A DNA stretch of 64,000 nt from Streptomyces sp. STR69 (lineage in GTDB: Bacteria; Actinomycetota; Actinomycetes; Streptomycetales; Streptomycetaceae): the NCBI RefSeq assembly GCF_024519455.1, contig NZ_JALJRY010000018.1, positions 109,864 through 173,863 of the forward strand, read 5' to 3'. Position 1 is the first letter of the stretch, and each line of letters opens with the position of its first letter. Position numbers and translations under genes: made by a program. The notes under the pieces were generated by a model. The model did no database searches. It was not told where the DNA came from and saw only the letters and a program-made list of their open reading frames with translations. Positions 48,932-58,060 of the stretch are shown in pieces.

Positions 48932-48961
48932 GTCACTGGCCTACAGGTCACTGGCCTACAG
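48932..48961. repeat. perfect 15-bp tandem duplication
   Basis: GTCACTGGCCTACAG occurs twice in a row, at 48932-48946 and 48947-48961. The second copy holds the stop codon of the leftward membrane protein gene, the first lies just outside it. Confidence 0.9.
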
Positions 48962-49246
48962 ATCTTGAAAGATCCAGAGGGACAACGTCAGGACCGCGAC
49001 GCCGCGGACCGCGACCAGCGCCAGGTTCGCGCTCCGCAGCCGGCCCGCCCGAAGCCACACGGCCCACGTGACCAGCAGCGACAGCACGACCGTGAGGATC
49101 AGCGCCACGGCGTCGGGCACTGCGTACAGGGCGTCGCGGTGCGTCCACAGGAGGGACGACCACCACACCACGGCCGCCGCGGTGAGCACGGACTCCAGGA
49201 CCAGAGCGGCGCGGGCCTCACCCCGTTCCAGGACATCCGTGGCCAT
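48956..49246 (-). CDS. small three-span membrane protein
   Basis: 96 residues from ATG 49246, with GAGGAG 5-6 nt upstream. Three hydrophobic segments: ALVLESVLTAAAVVWWSSLLW, AVALILTVVLSLLVTWAVWL and LALVAVRGVAVLTLSLWIF. No known family. It follows the 5'-nucleotidase gene by 38 bp on the same strand, so cotranscription is likely. Confidence 0.75.
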   Translation of the reverse strand: MATDVLERGEARAALVLESVLTAAAVVWWSSLLWTHRDALYAVPDAVALILTVVLSLLVTWAVWLRAGRLRSANLALVAVRGVAVLTLSLWIFQDL

Positions 49247-49284
49247 CCGTGCTCCTCGCGCTCGGCGTAGTGGGTGTTCTGAGC

Positions 49285-51105
49285 TTAGAAGACCGCCGTG
49301 CCGGCCTGCGTCAGCTTCCAGTTGGAGGCCGCGAACGTCGACGGGTCGATGGTGCCCTTGGCCGTGGCGTAGGCGATCATCAGGTCGCGGACCTGGTTGG
49401 TGGAGCTGTAGGCGGACTCCGCGGCGGCGATGTGCGGGTAGCCGCTGCCGCCGTTGGCGCGGTAGTTGTTGACCGCGACGACGAAGACCTGGTCGTCGGG
49501 GATCGCGGCGCCGTTGTAGGTGAGGTTCTTGATGCGGGAGCCCTCGGCCGCCGCGATGTCGATCTCGTAGGAGACACCGGCCGCCGTGTCGTACATGTAG
49601 TCCCAGAAGCTGTTGGCGTTGGTGAGGGTCGCGGTGTCGACCGCGGTGCCGGCCGGGACCTGGTGGTAGTACTTCGCCGCGAACTCCAGGTAGTCCTTGA
49701 GCTGGGCGCCGGTGAGCTTCTTGCCGTAGAGGGTGTTCTCGTAGATGTAGAGGCCGGCGACGTCGCGGATGGTCACGTCGCCCTTGGGGATGTCGGCGGT
49801 GCGGCTGAAGCAGGCCGCCACCGAGATCAGCGGGAGCGCGGCGTCCGCCGCCGACAGGCCCGCCTTCACCGTCTCCATCTGGACCTCGTGGATGAAGTCG
49901 ATGGCGGGGACGTCCTTCCAGCAGGCCTCCGCGGTCGACATGTCCACGGTGCTGGTGCCGATCGCCGTGTTGACGTACTTGACGACCAAGTCGTGGTCGG
50001 CGGTGAGGAGTTCGGTGATCTTCTTGTCCTCCGCGACCGTGTTGCTGTTGAGCGTGGTGGCCGTCTTGCCGGTGATCTTCCAGCAGCCGCGCACGAGTTC
50101 CAGCTCGAAGTCGAAGACGGACAGGCGGTATCCGTAGCAGTACGGCTCGGACAGGAGGACGTCCTCGCCGGTCTCGTCGTTCTTCACCGTGTAGGTGGGG
50201 ACGTCGACGTGGGTGTGGCCGACGAGGATCGCGTCGATGCCGGGGACCTGCTGGGCGACCAGGTTCGACGCGTTCTCCACGTACGGGAGTTCGTCGCCCC
50301 ACGACGTCGAGCCGTCCAGACCGGAGTGGTCGGTGAGGAAGACGACGTCACAGCCGAGCGCGCGCAGCCGCGGCACGTACTTCTTCGCCTGCTCGACGAG
50401 CCCGGGGAAGACCAGCTTGCCGCTGACGTTGTCCTTGTCCCAGAGCGCGATGCCCGGGTTGGTGAGGCCGAGGATGCCGACCTTGATGTCCGGCGCACCG
50501 GGCACCTTGATGTGCTTGACCGTGTAGGGCTCGAAGGCGGGCTTGAGGGTCTTCGCGTCCAGGGCGTTGGCGCCGAGCAGCGGGAAGTGACACTGCTTCT
50601 CGAAGGCGCGCAGCACGTCCACGCCGTAGTTGAACTCGTGGTTGCCGAGGGCGGCGGCGTCGTAGCGCATCTCGTTCATGGCGACGGCCATGGGGTGCTT
50701 GGGGCCGCGCTTGCCGTCCTTGCCCGTGATGGGGTCGACGTTCGCGTAGTAGTACGCGAGGGACGTGCCCTGGATGATGTCGCCCGCGTCGACGAGCAGC
50801 ACCCGGTGCTCGCCCTTCTCGGCGCGCAGGTTCTTGACCAGGGTGGCGATGCGGGCGATGCCGTAGGTGTTGCCCTTGGAGTCCACCGGGGCGGCGTTGG
50901 TGTAGTAGTCCCAGTTGAAGACGTGGCTGTGCAGGTCGGTCGTGCCCAGGATGGAGAACGTCCAGGTCTTGGGCTTGGGCTTCGGCTTGTGCCGGTCGGC
51001 GGCCTCGGCCGGGGTCGCCGCCGCCGTCCCCGCGACGGCCACGACTGCGCCGGTGACGGCGGACTTCTGCACGAACTCACGACGGTTCATGGGATTGACG
51101 GGCAT
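49285..51105 (-). CDS. exported bifunctional metallophosphatase / 5'-nucleotidase
   Basis: 606 residues, ATG at 51105 with AGGAG 8 nt upstream. Twin-arginine signal NRREFVQKSAVTG. N-terminal calcineurin-like domain: TTDLHSH, VDAGDIIQG, LGNHEFNYG and GHTHVD carry the two-metal ligands. C-terminal 5'-nucleotidase domain from about residue 360 with FSRTADIPKGDVTIRDVAGLYIYENTL and the FWDYMYD region. It probably hydrolyses nucleotides or 2',3'-cyclic nucleotides outside the cell to recover phosphate and nucleosides. It lies downstream of purA but behind a hairpin. Confidence 0.93.
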   Translation of the reverse strand: MPVNPMNRREFVQKSAVTGAVVAVAGTAAATPAEAADRHKPKPKPKTWTFSILGTTDLHSHVFNWDYYTNAAPVDSKGNTYGIARIATLVKNLRAEKGEHRVLLVDAGDIIQGTSLAYYYANVDPITGKDGKRGPKHPMAVAMNEMRYDAAALGNHEFNYGVDVLRAFEKQCHFPLLGANALDAKTLKPAFEPYTVKHIKVPGAPDIKVGILGLTNPGIALWDKDNVSGKLVFPGLVEQAKKYVPRLRALGCDVVFLTDHSGLDGSTSWGDELPYVENASNLVAQQVPGIDAILVGHTHVDVPTYTVKNDETGEDVLLSEPYCYGYRLSVFDFELELVRGCWKITGKTATTLNSNTVAEDKKITELLTADHDLVVKYVNTAIGTSTVDMSTAEACWKDVPAIDFIHEVQMETVKAGLSAADAALPLISVAACFSRTADIPKGDVTIRDVAGLYIYENTLYGKKLTGAQLKDYLEFAAKYYHQVPAGTAVDTATLTNANSFWDYMYDTAAGVSYEIDIAAAEGSRIKNLTYNGAAIPDDQVFVVAVNNYRANGGSGYPHIAAAESAYSSTNQVRDLMIAYATAKGTIDPSTFAASNWKLTQAGTAVF

Positions 51106-51215
51106 TCAGGACTCCTGGGAGGGCACAGAGGGCGGGTGTGGCATGCGGGGCGCGGCGGGCTACCCGCGTAGATGCTGGCCTCCGCCTGTTACCGGCGTAA
51201 CCACGGACAGCCCAA

Positions 51216-51245
51216 GGGCCGGTCAAGGTTTCCCAAGACCGGCCC
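51216..51245 (-). terminator. hairpin between purA and the 5'-nucleotidase
   Basis: GGGCCGGTC (51216-51224) and GACCGGCCC (51237-51245) are perfect 9-bp arms around 12 nt, 24 bp after the purA stop. No T-run follows; it is probably the purA terminator. Confidence 0.6.
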
Positions 51246-51268
51246 AAGTACCTCAACCAAGCATCCTG

Positions 51269-52552
51269 CTAGATGAACGAGTTGATCTCGATCGTCTCCG
51301 TGCGGCCCGGGCCCACACCGATCGCGGAGATCGGGGCGCCCGACATCTCCTCCAGCGCCTTCACGTACGCCTGCGCGTTCTTCGGGAGGTCCGCGAAGGT
51401 CTTGGCCTTCGTGATGTCCTCGCTCCAGCCGGGCAGGTTCTCGTAGATCGGCTTCGCGTGGTGGAAGTCGGTCTGCGAGTACGGGAGTTCCTCGACGCGC
51501 TTGCCGTCGATCTCGTAGGCCACACAGACCGGGATCTGCTCCCAGCCGGTGAGGACGTCGAGCTTGGTGAGGAAGAAGTCGGTCAGGCCGTTCACGCGGG
51601 TCGCGTAGCGGGCGATGACCGCGTCGAACCAGCCGCAGCGCCGGTCACGGCCGGTGGTGACGCCCCGCTCGCCGCCGATACGGCGCAGCGCGTCGCCGTC
51701 CGCGTCGAACAGCTCGGTCGGGAACGGGCCCGAGCCGACCCGGGTCGTGTACGCCTTCAGGATGCCGATGACCCGGCTGATCTTGGTCGGGCCGACACCC
51801 GCGCCCGTGCACGCGCCACCCGCGGTGGGGTTGGAGGACGTGACGAAGGGATAGGTCCCGTGGTCGATGTCGAGGAGGGTGCCCTGCCCGCCCTCGAAGA
51901 GGACGACCTTGTCCTGGTCCAGCGCCTGGTTGAGGACGAGGACCGTGTCGGCGACGTACGGCTTGAGGCGGTCCGCGTAGGACAGCAGCTCCTCGACGAC
52001 CTGCTCGATGGCGATCGCGCGCCGGTTGTAGAGCTTGGTGAGCATCTGGTTCTTGATGTCGAGGGACGCCTCGACCTTCTGCGTCAGGATCGACTCGTCG
52101 TAGAGGTCCTGGACCCGGATGCCGACGCGGTTGATCTTGTCCGCGTAGGTCGGGCCGATGCCGCGGCCGGTGGTGCCGATCTTCCGCTTCCCGAGGAAGC
52201 GCTCGGTCACCTTGTCCACCGTCACGTTGTAGGGCGTGATGATGTGAGCGTTACCGCTGATCAGGAGCTTGGACGTGTCGACGCCGCGCTCGTTCAGCCC
52301 GTTCAGCTCGGAGAACAGGACCGACGGGTCGACGACGACACCGTTGCCGATGACCGGAGTGCACTCCGGTGTGAGGATCCCGGAAGGGAGCAGGTGAAGG
52401 GCGTACTTCTGATCGCCCACGACTACCGTGTGGCCGGCGTTGTTGCCGCCCTGGTAGCGCACCACATAGTCGACCGACCCACCTAGCAGGTCCGTCGCCT
52501 TTCCCTTGCCTTCGTCACCCCACTGAGCACCGAGCAGCACAAGTGCGGGCAC
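51269..52552 (-). CDS. purA: adenylosuccinate synthetase
   Basis: 427 residues, GTG at 52552 with AAGGGG upstream. N-terminal P-loop-like GAQWGDEGKGK, then NNAGHTVV, GRGIGPTYADKINRVGIR and the C-terminal GWFDAV, KLDVLTG and GPGRTETI motifs, all intact. Links IMP and aspartate with GTP to make adenylosuccinate for AMP synthesis. Divergent from the DAGK-like gene. Confidence 0.98.
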   Translation of the reverse strand: MPALVLLGAQWGDEGKGKATDLLGGSVDYVVRYQGGNNAGHTVVVGDQKYALHLLPSGILTPECTPVIGNGVVVDPSVLFSELNGLNERGVDTSKLLISGNAHIITPYNVTVDKVTERFLGKRKIGTTGRGIGPTYADKINRVGIRVQDLYDESILTQKVEASLDIKNQMLTKLYNRRAIAIEQVVEELLSYADRLKPYVADTVLVLNQALDQDKVVLFEGGQGTLLDIDHGTYPFVTSSNPTAGGACTGAGVGPTKISRVIGILKAYTTRVGSGPFPTELFDADGDALRRIGGERGVTTGRDRRCGWFDAVIARYATRVNGLTDFFLTKLDVLTGWEQIPVCVAYEIDGKRVEELPYSQTDFHHAKPIYENLPGWSEDITKAKTFADLPKNAQAYVKALEEMSGAPISAIGVGPGRTETIEINSFI

Positions 52553-52678
52553 GCGCGTACACCCCTTCCGGGCGGGGCATGTCCAAGGTCAGAGACGTAC
52601 GCCGCACAGCGTGTGCCTCGTACGTCAGCGACCCTCGTCGGCCGCAACCCGTCGGACCGGATGCCCCGGAATAGACGA

Positions 52679-52706
52679 AGCCCCTGGCGCAATAGCGCAA
52701 GGGGCT
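52679..52706. promoter_or_regulatory. hairpin in the purA upstream region
   Basis: AGCCCCTGGCGC and GCGCAAGGGGCT pair over 12 bp with one mismatch around AATA, between divergent purA and the DAGK-like gene. It could be an attenuator in the purA leader, about 130 nt upstream of the start, or a binding site. Confidence 0.5.
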
Positions 52707-52739
52707 CTTGCACAAAGATGCTACCCGAGGAAGCGAGGC

Positions 52740-53600
52740 ATGGCCGAGGTGGCGACTTTCGCGACTTCCGATCAGCTCCTGGTCGTCATCGATCCGGTCG
52801 CCCGGCGCACCGACGGAGAGTCCGTCCGCATCGCGAAAGACGTGCTCAGCGCGGGTGCGGCGACCAAGGTGTGCATGCCGGAGGGGCCCGAGGAATTCGC
52901 CCGGGTCCTCGCGCGGCGGGGCTCACGGCGACCGGTGCTGGTGGGCGACGACCGGGCCCTGATGCGGACCGTGTCCCTGTTGCACCGCCAGCGGGAGCTG
53001 GCCGGATGCGCCCTGTCGATGGTGCCGGTGGGCGGCGCGCTGTCCCTGGCGGGGGCGCTGGGGGTGCCCACGGGGGCGGTGGCGGCGGCACGGGCGGTGC
53101 TCGACGGGGTCGTACGGCGGATGGACCTGCTGGTCGACGACAGCGACGGGGTGGTGCTCGGCGCGCTGCGGATCCCCTCGCTCCCCTCGCCCGCGGTGCC
53201 CTCGCCCGCCGGTACCGGGCACGCGTCGTGGCTGCGGACGTGCCAGTCGCTGGTACGGACCCTGGTGCCGGCCCGCCCGTCACGGGAGCCGCTGGTCGGT
53301 GTGCCCCGGTTCGGGCCGGCCCGGCTGCGGGTCGAGGTCGACGGGGTCACCCTGGTCGACCTGGACCAGCCGGTGGAGGCGGTCTCCGTACGACCGACGG
53401 CTTCGGGCCTGGCCGAGGTGGAGGTACGCCCGGTGTCGGTGGGCGCGGAGGCGTCACCGCTGTACGCGCGAGGGCGGACGGTCACTGTGTCCGGCGCGGA
53501 CTTCCGCTACCGGGCGGACGCGACGGTGGCGGGACCGGTACGGACCCGGACGTGGGTCGTGCGGGAGGGGGCTTGGGGGCTTACTTTGCCGACGGGGTAG
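52740..53600 (+). CDS. diacylglycerol-kinase-like protein, degenerate
   Basis: 286 residues, ATG at 52740 with GAGGAAG upstream. Layout follows the lipid/diacylglycerol kinase fold: LLVVIDPVARRTDG where NPxSG is usual, and VLVGDDRALMRTVSLLHRQRE where GGDGT is usual. The C-terminal beta sandwich (FGPARLRVEVDGVTLVDLDQPVEAVSVRPTASG) is preserved. The loss of both nucleotide motifs suggests a non-catalytic or altered protein. Divergent from purA and overlapping the convergent Uma2 gene by 20 bp. Confidence 0.75.
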   Translation: MAEVATFATSDQLLVVIDPVARRTDGESVRIAKDVLSAGAATKVCMPEGPEEFARVLARRGSRRPVLVGDDRALMRTVSLLHRQRELAGCALSMVPVGGALSLAGALGVPTGAVAAARAVLDGVVRRMDLLVDDSDGVVLGALRIPSLPSPAVPSPAGTGHASWLRTCQSLVRTLVPARPSREPLVGVPRFGPARLRVEVDGVTLVDLDQPVEAVSVRPTASGLAEVEVRPVSVGAEASPLYARGRTVTVSGADFRYRADATVAGPVRTRTWVVREGAWGLTLPTG

Positions 53601-54189
53601 GGGGCTCGAAGCCGGTGGTGTCGAGGGTGCAGTCGAAGGGGGCGGGGATGGGGAGTTCCTCGCCGAACGGCACCGTGCAGTGCGAGTCGTATCCCTTGTC
53701 GGAAGGCGTCCAGAAGACGGTCGCCTGCTCCTCCTGCATGTCGAGGACCAGGTAGACGGGGACGCTCGCCTTGCCGTAGACGCGAACCTTGTCGGTCAGG
53801 TCGTCGCCACGCGTGGACGAAGAGGTCAGCTCGGCGACGAAGGCGAGGGCCTCGCCGTCCAGGTGATTACTCAGCGACTCGAACGTCCGCTGGTGTGCGA
53901 CATAGATGTCGGGCCCGTAGGCCCGCTCATCACCCGGGAAGACGTACAGAAACGGGCTGGAACCGATGCGGTGCTCTTGCGGTGCATACGGCCTCAGCCG
54001 ATCACACACCAGATCCATGACACGGAAGTAATACGCCCTCGACCACGGCGACACGACGATGCTCCCCCTGATGATCTCGGCCTTGTAGCCGTCCGGCACA
54101 TGCAGCTCGTCGAGGACGTCCAAAAGCTCCTCGAAGTCGCTGTGGGGCTCAGTGCCGTCAATCACCGGTCGCTCTGCCATGAGTGTCAT
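53581..54189 (-). CDS. Uma2-family PD-(D/E)XK nuclease-like protein
   Basis: 202 residues, ATG at 54189 with GGGAGGG upstream. Complete family pattern: KAEIIRGSIVVSP, YGPDIYVAH (catalytic Asp), FVAELTSSSTRGDDL (catalytic Glu), DKVRVYGKASVPVYLVLD. These proteins are widespread and numerous in Streptomyces, their natural role unclear. In contrast to the copy at 30157-30664 this one is intact. Confidence 0.88.
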   Translation of the reverse strand: MTLMAERPVIDGTEPHSDFEELLDVLDELHVPDGYKAEIIRGSIVVSPWSRAYYFRVMDLVCDRLRPYAPQEHRIGSSPFLYVFPGDERAYGPDIYVAHQRTFESLSNHLDGEALAFVAELTSSSTRGDDLTDKVRVYGKASVPVYLVLDMQEEQATVFWTPSDKGYDSHCTVPFGEELPIPAPFDCTLDTTGFEPPTPSAK

Positions 54190-54224
54190 GATGCGCCCTC
54201 CCTTTGATGCGGACCAGCCGCAAC

Positions 54225-54992
54225 TCAGAGTAGTTGCTCACTTACTTCCATGTGATCGGATTCATCCTTCAACCCCACCCCCGTGATCTCCAACTCCCGG
54301 GCCCTCCCCATCAACCCGGCCAGCTTCCCCGCCGCCACCTCGTACGTCAGCCCCAGCGGGGGCCGGATGTTGGACAGGCAATTCCGGTCGGCGTCCGTCG
54401 TCACTCCCGGCTTCGGGCGGTACGTCAGGTACGCGCCCAGGGAATCCGCCGCCGACATACCGGGGCGTTCGCCGACCAGGACGACGACCATCGTCGCGCC
54501 CATCGCGGACGCGATGTCGTCACCGAGGGCCACCCGCGCCTGTTCCGCCAGCACCACCGGCGCCACCCGCCAGGTCGTCGGCAGCAGTGCCGTCGTCGCC
54601 CGCACCATCGCCGCCGCATGCTCGTGCACCGCCCGGCTGGACAGTCCGTCCGCGACCACGAAGACGACGTCCCAGTCGCCGACCGGCAGGTGCGCCCGGT
54701 CGGCGGGCTCCAACCGGCGCCCCAGGTCCGGGCGTTGGAGATAGGTGAGCCGGTCGGGCGCCGCGCTGCGCACCCGTATCGTCGGCTCGCCGCCCAGCGC
54801 CGCCGCCACCACGTCCGGCGCGAACGGCGAGTGCACCGCGTCCCGCGCCGCCGCGTGCGCGGCCTGCAACTCCAGCCGGTGGTGCGTGGGCAGACCCGAG
54901 CCCGCCCTCCCGAGCCCGATCCGCGCCTGGGTGTGACGGCGCAGGGTCGGCCACAACTCCCCGCCCAGCAGCTCCACTTGACCGGTCGTCAT
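54225..54992 (-). CDS. eutC: ethanolamine ammonia-lyase small subunit
   Basis: 255 residues, ATG at 54992 overlapping eutB by 4 bp (ATGA). Conserved segments TQARIGLGRAGSGLPTHHRLELQAAHAAARDAVH, VFVVADGLSSRAV, LVGERPGMSAADSLGAYLTY and DRNCLSNIRP, which contact coenzyme B12 and EutB. Length is slightly below the enterobacterial protein. Forms the B12-dependent lyase with EutB. Confidence 0.95.
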   Translation of the reverse strand: MTTGQVELLGGELWPTLRRHTQARIGLGRAGSGLPTHHRLELQAAHAAARDAVHSPFAPDVVAAALGGEPTIRVRSAAPDRLTYLQRPDLGRRLEPADRAHLPVGDWDVVFVVADGLSSRAVHEHAAAMVRATTALLPTTWRVAPVVLAEQARVALGDDIASAMGATMVVVLVGERPGMSAADSLGAYLTYRPKPGVTTDADRNCLSNIRPPLGLTYEVAAGKLAGLMGRARELEITGVGLKDESDHMEVSEQLL

Positions 54993-56377
54993 GCCACCAG
55001 TTCCCTTCCGATCGCCGTCAACGGGTGGGCCGTGGCCGACACGTCCCTGATCTCGCCGCCCTCGCCCAGCAGCCCGATGGAGTCGAGCCACGCCTCGAAC
55101 TCCGGTGCCGGGCGCAGCCCGAGGACCTCACGGAGGTACAACGCGTCGTGGTACGAGGCGGATTGGTAGTTGAGCATGATGTCGTCGCCGCCCGGTGTGC
55201 AGATCACGAAGGACGCGCCGGCCACGCCGAGCATGGTGAGCATCGTGGCGATGTCGTCGTCGTCCGCGTCGGCGTGGTTGGTGTAGCAGATGTCCAGGCC
55301 CATCGGCAGGCCGAGCACCTTGCCGCAGAAGTGGTCCTCCAGGGCGGCGCGGAGGATCTGCCGGCCGTCGTAGAGGTACTCCGGGCCGATGAAGCCGACC
55401 ACCGTGTTCACGAGCAGCGGGTCGTAGCGGCGGGCGACCGCGTACGCCCGTGCCTCCACCGTCTGCTGGTCCACCCCGTGGTGCGCGTCCGCCGACAGCG
55501 CGCTGCCCTGACCGGTCTCGAAGTACATGACGTTCGAGCCGACCGTGCCCCGGCCGAGCGCCCGCGCCGCCTCGTACGCCTCGTCGAGCAGGCCCAGCGT
55601 CACACCGAAGGACGCGTTGGCCGCCTGGGTGCCGGCGATGGACTGGAAGACGAGGTCGACCGGCGCTCCGCGTGCCATCAGGTCCATGCTCGTCGTGACG
55701 TGGGACAGGACGCAGGACTGGGTGGGTATGGCGTAGCGCTGGATGACTCCGTCCAACAGCTCCAGCAGGTCCCGTACCGCCTTCGGGCTGTCCGTCGCCG
55801 GGTTGATGCCGATCACGGCGTCGCCGGAGCCGAGCAGCAGCCCGTCGAGCAGGGCCGCGGCCACGCCCGCCGGGTCGTCGGTGGGGTGGTTGGGCTGGAG
55901 CCGGGTGGCAAGACGGCCGGGCAGCCCGATCGTCGACCGGAAGGCGGTCACCACCCGCACCTTGCGCGCGACGGCGACCAGATCCGCGTTGCCCATCAGC
56001 TTGGACACGGCCGCCACCATCTCCGGCGTCAACCCGGGTGCCACGGCGGCCAGTTCGGCGGTTTCGGCGGTCAGCAGCCACTCCCGGAACCCGCCCACGG
56101 ACAGGCCGCCCACCGCCGCGAACGCACCCGCGTCATGCGTGTCGACGATCAGCCGGGTCACGTCGTCGGTCTCGTAGGGAATCACCGGCTCGGCGAGAAA
56201 GGCGGTCAGCGGTACGTCCGCCAGCGCCCACCGCGCCGCCACCCGCTCCTGGGCGCTCGCCGCCGCCAGCCCCGCCAGCCGGTCGCCGGACCGCTCGGGG
56301 CTCGCGGCGGCGAGCAGGCGCGCGAGGGAGCCGAAGCGGTAGCGGTGGCCGCCGAGGGTCGAGGTGTACGTACTCAT
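54989..56377 (-). CDS. eutB: ethanolamine ammonia-lyase large subunit
   Basis: 462 residues, ATG at 56377, a weak ribosome site. TIM-barrel catalytic subunit with NADLVAVARKVRVVT, GDAVIGINPATDS, FQSIAGTQAANASFG, YFETGQGSALSADAHHG and CTPGGDDIMLNYQS. With EutC converts ethanolamine to acetaldehyde and ammonia using adenosylcobalamin. There are no microcompartment shell genes around, as is usual for actinobacteria. Divergent from an APC permease that probably imports ethanolamine. Confidence 0.96.
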   Translation of the reverse strand: MSTYTSTLGGHRYRFGSLARLLAAASPERSGDRLAGLAAASAQERVAARWALADVPLTAFLAEPVIPYETDDVTRLIVDTHDAGAFAAVGGLSVGGFREWLLTAETAELAAVAPGLTPEMVAAVSKLMGNADLVAVARKVRVVTAFRSTIGLPGRLATRLQPNHPTDDPAGVAAALLDGLLLGSGDAVIGINPATDSPKAVRDLLELLDGVIQRYAIPTQSCVLSHVTTSMDLMARGAPVDLVFQSIAGTQAANASFGVTLGLLDEAYEAARALGRGTVGSNVMYFETGQGSALSADAHHGVDQQTVEARAYAVARRYDPLLVNTVVGFIGPEYLYDGRQILRAALEDHFCGKVLGLPMGLDICYTNHADADDDDIATMLTMLGVAGASFVICTPGGDDIMLNYQSASYHDALYLREVLGLRPAPEFEAWLDSIGLLGEGGEIRDVSATAHPLTAIGRELVA

Positions 56378-56417
56378 GACGGCGACCGTACGAGGCCCGT
56401 GTTGCCACCGGATTTCG

Positions 56418-56443
56418 CCAGATTTCTAAAGGTCTGGTTGACA
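56418..56443. promoter_or_regulatory. promoter/operator candidate between eutB and the permease
   Basis: CCAGA ... TCTGG (56418-56437) is an imperfect palindromic site directly followed by TTGACA (56438-56443), a perfect -35 hexamer for the rightward permease. No good -10 at 17-18 bp is seen, so a regulator may be needed. Confidence 0.4.
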
Positions 56444-56537
56444 AACATTTAACGCGCCGAAACCCTTTCCCGACTCATTCGGCCGACAGAGTTCCGCACC
56501 GTAGAACCACCCGAGCAGCAGGAGAGGAGCCATCCCG

Positions 56538-58049
56538 ATGGCAGTGGACGAAGGAGTCGCCCCCGCGGCGAACACAAGCGAGGACGGCGCCGTTCACCGG
56601 CTCAAGCCCAACGCCATCGGCTTGCTGGGCGTGGTCTTCATGGCCGTCGCGACCGCCGCCCCGATCACCGCGATGACCGGCAACGTGCCCTTCATGGTCT
56701 CGTCCGGCAACGGCATAGGCGCCCCGGCGAGCTACCTCGTCGCAATGGTCGTCCTGGCAATCTTTTCCGTCGGCTTCACCTCGATGGCCAAGCACATCAC
56801 CTCGACGGGCGCCTTCTACGGCTTCATCTCCTACGGCCTCGGCCGCACCGTGGGACTGGCCTCGGGCCTCCTCGCCACCTTCGCGTACGTCGTGTTCGAG
56901 CCGGCGCTGATCGGCATCTTCTCGGTCTTCGCCACCGGAACCCTCAAGGACCAGACGGGACTTGACGTCCCGTGGTGGGCCTGCGCGATCGTGATGCTGG
57001 CCGTCAACGCGACAGGCACCTGGTTCGGTGTCTCGGTCGCGGAGAAGCTGCTCGTCGTCCTCCTCGGCACCGAGGTGACCGTCCTCGCCGCGATGGCGAT
57101 CTCGGTCGCCCTGCACGGCGGCGGCCCGCACGGCTTCACCTTCGGCCCGGTCAACCCGGTCAACGCCTTCAAGGGGACGAGCGCCGGTCTCGGCCTCTTC
57201 TTCGCCTTCTGGTCCTGGGTCGGCTTCGAGTCCACGGCCATGTACGGCGAGGAGTCCCGCGACCCCAAGAAGATCATCCCCAAGGCGACGATGATCTCGG
57301 TCCTCGGCGTCGGCGTCTTCTACGTCTTCGTCTCCTGGATGGCCATCATCGGCAACGGCGAGACGGAGGCCGTCAAGGTCGCCTCCTCGGCGAACCCGCT
57401 CGCCCTCTTCTTCAACCCCACCGAGCACTACGTCGGCCACTGGGCGGTCGACCTCATGCAGTGGCTGATGATCACCGGCTCGCTCGCCTGCGGCATGGCC
57501 TTCCACAACTGCGCCAGCCGCTACATGTACGCGCTGGGCCGTGAGGGCGTCCTCCCCTCCCTCAAGAACACCATCGGCCGCACCCACGCCAAGCACGGCT
57601 CCCCGCACATCGCGGGCTTCGTGCAGACCGTGATCAGCGCCCTTCTGATCCTCGCGTTCTGGGCCACGAGCAAGGACCCGGCCAACGCGATGTACGTCCT
57701 GCTGGCCATCCTCGGCACGATGGCGATCCTGGTGGTGCAGGCGGTGTGCTCGTTCGCGGTGCTGGCGTACTTCCGCACCCACCACCCCGAAAGCCGCCAC
57801 TGGTTCAAGACCTTCACCGCTCCGCTCCTCGGCGGCATCGCGATGCTCGCGGTGGTCCTCCTGCTGGTCTCCAACATGAGCGTGGCAGCGGGCTCGGAGT
57901 CCGACTCCCCACTCCTGAAGGCAACCCCGTGGCTGGTACTGCTGGTCGCGGCAACGGGCATCGGCTACGCCCAGTACCTGAAGCGCCGGGCGCCCGAGCG
58001 CTATGCCTTGCTCGGCCGCACGGTGCTCGAAGAGACCAAGGAGCGCTAA
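56538..58049 (+). CDS. APC-family permease, probably for ethanolamine
   Basis: 503 residues, ATG at 56538 with GGAGAGGAG upstream. Twelve predicted membrane segments; first segment motif GLLGVVFMAVATAAPITAMTGNVP and the FFAFWSWVGFESTAMYGEESRDPKKIIPKAT region of the amino acid-polyamine-organocation family. Location divergent from eutBC makes ethanolamine or a related amine the likely substrate. Confidence 0.88.
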   Translation: MAVDEGVAPAANTSEDGAVHRLKPNAIGLLGVVFMAVATAAPITAMTGNVPFMVSSGNGIGAPASYLVAMVVLAIFSVGFTSMAKHITSTGAFYGFISYGLGRTVGLASGLLATFAYVVFEPALIGIFSVFATGTLKDQTGLDVPWWACAIVMLAVNATGTWFGVSVAEKLLVVLLGTEVTVLAAMAISVALHGGGPHGFTFGPVNPVNAFKGTSAGLGLFFAFWSWVGFESTAMYGEESRDPKKIIPKATMISVLGVGVFYVFVSWMAIIGNGETEAVKVASSANPLALFFNPTEHYVGHWAVDLMQWLMITGSLACGMAFHNCASRYMYALGREGVLPSLKNTIGRTHAKHGSPHIAGFVQTVISALLILAFWATSKDPANAMYVLLAILGTMAILVVQAVCSFAVLAYFRTHHPESRHWFKTFTAPLLGGIAMLAVVLLLVSNMSVAAGSESDSPLLKATPWLVLLVAATGIGYAQYLKRRAPERYALLGRTVLEETKER

Positions 58050-58060
58050 CGGCCTTTGTC

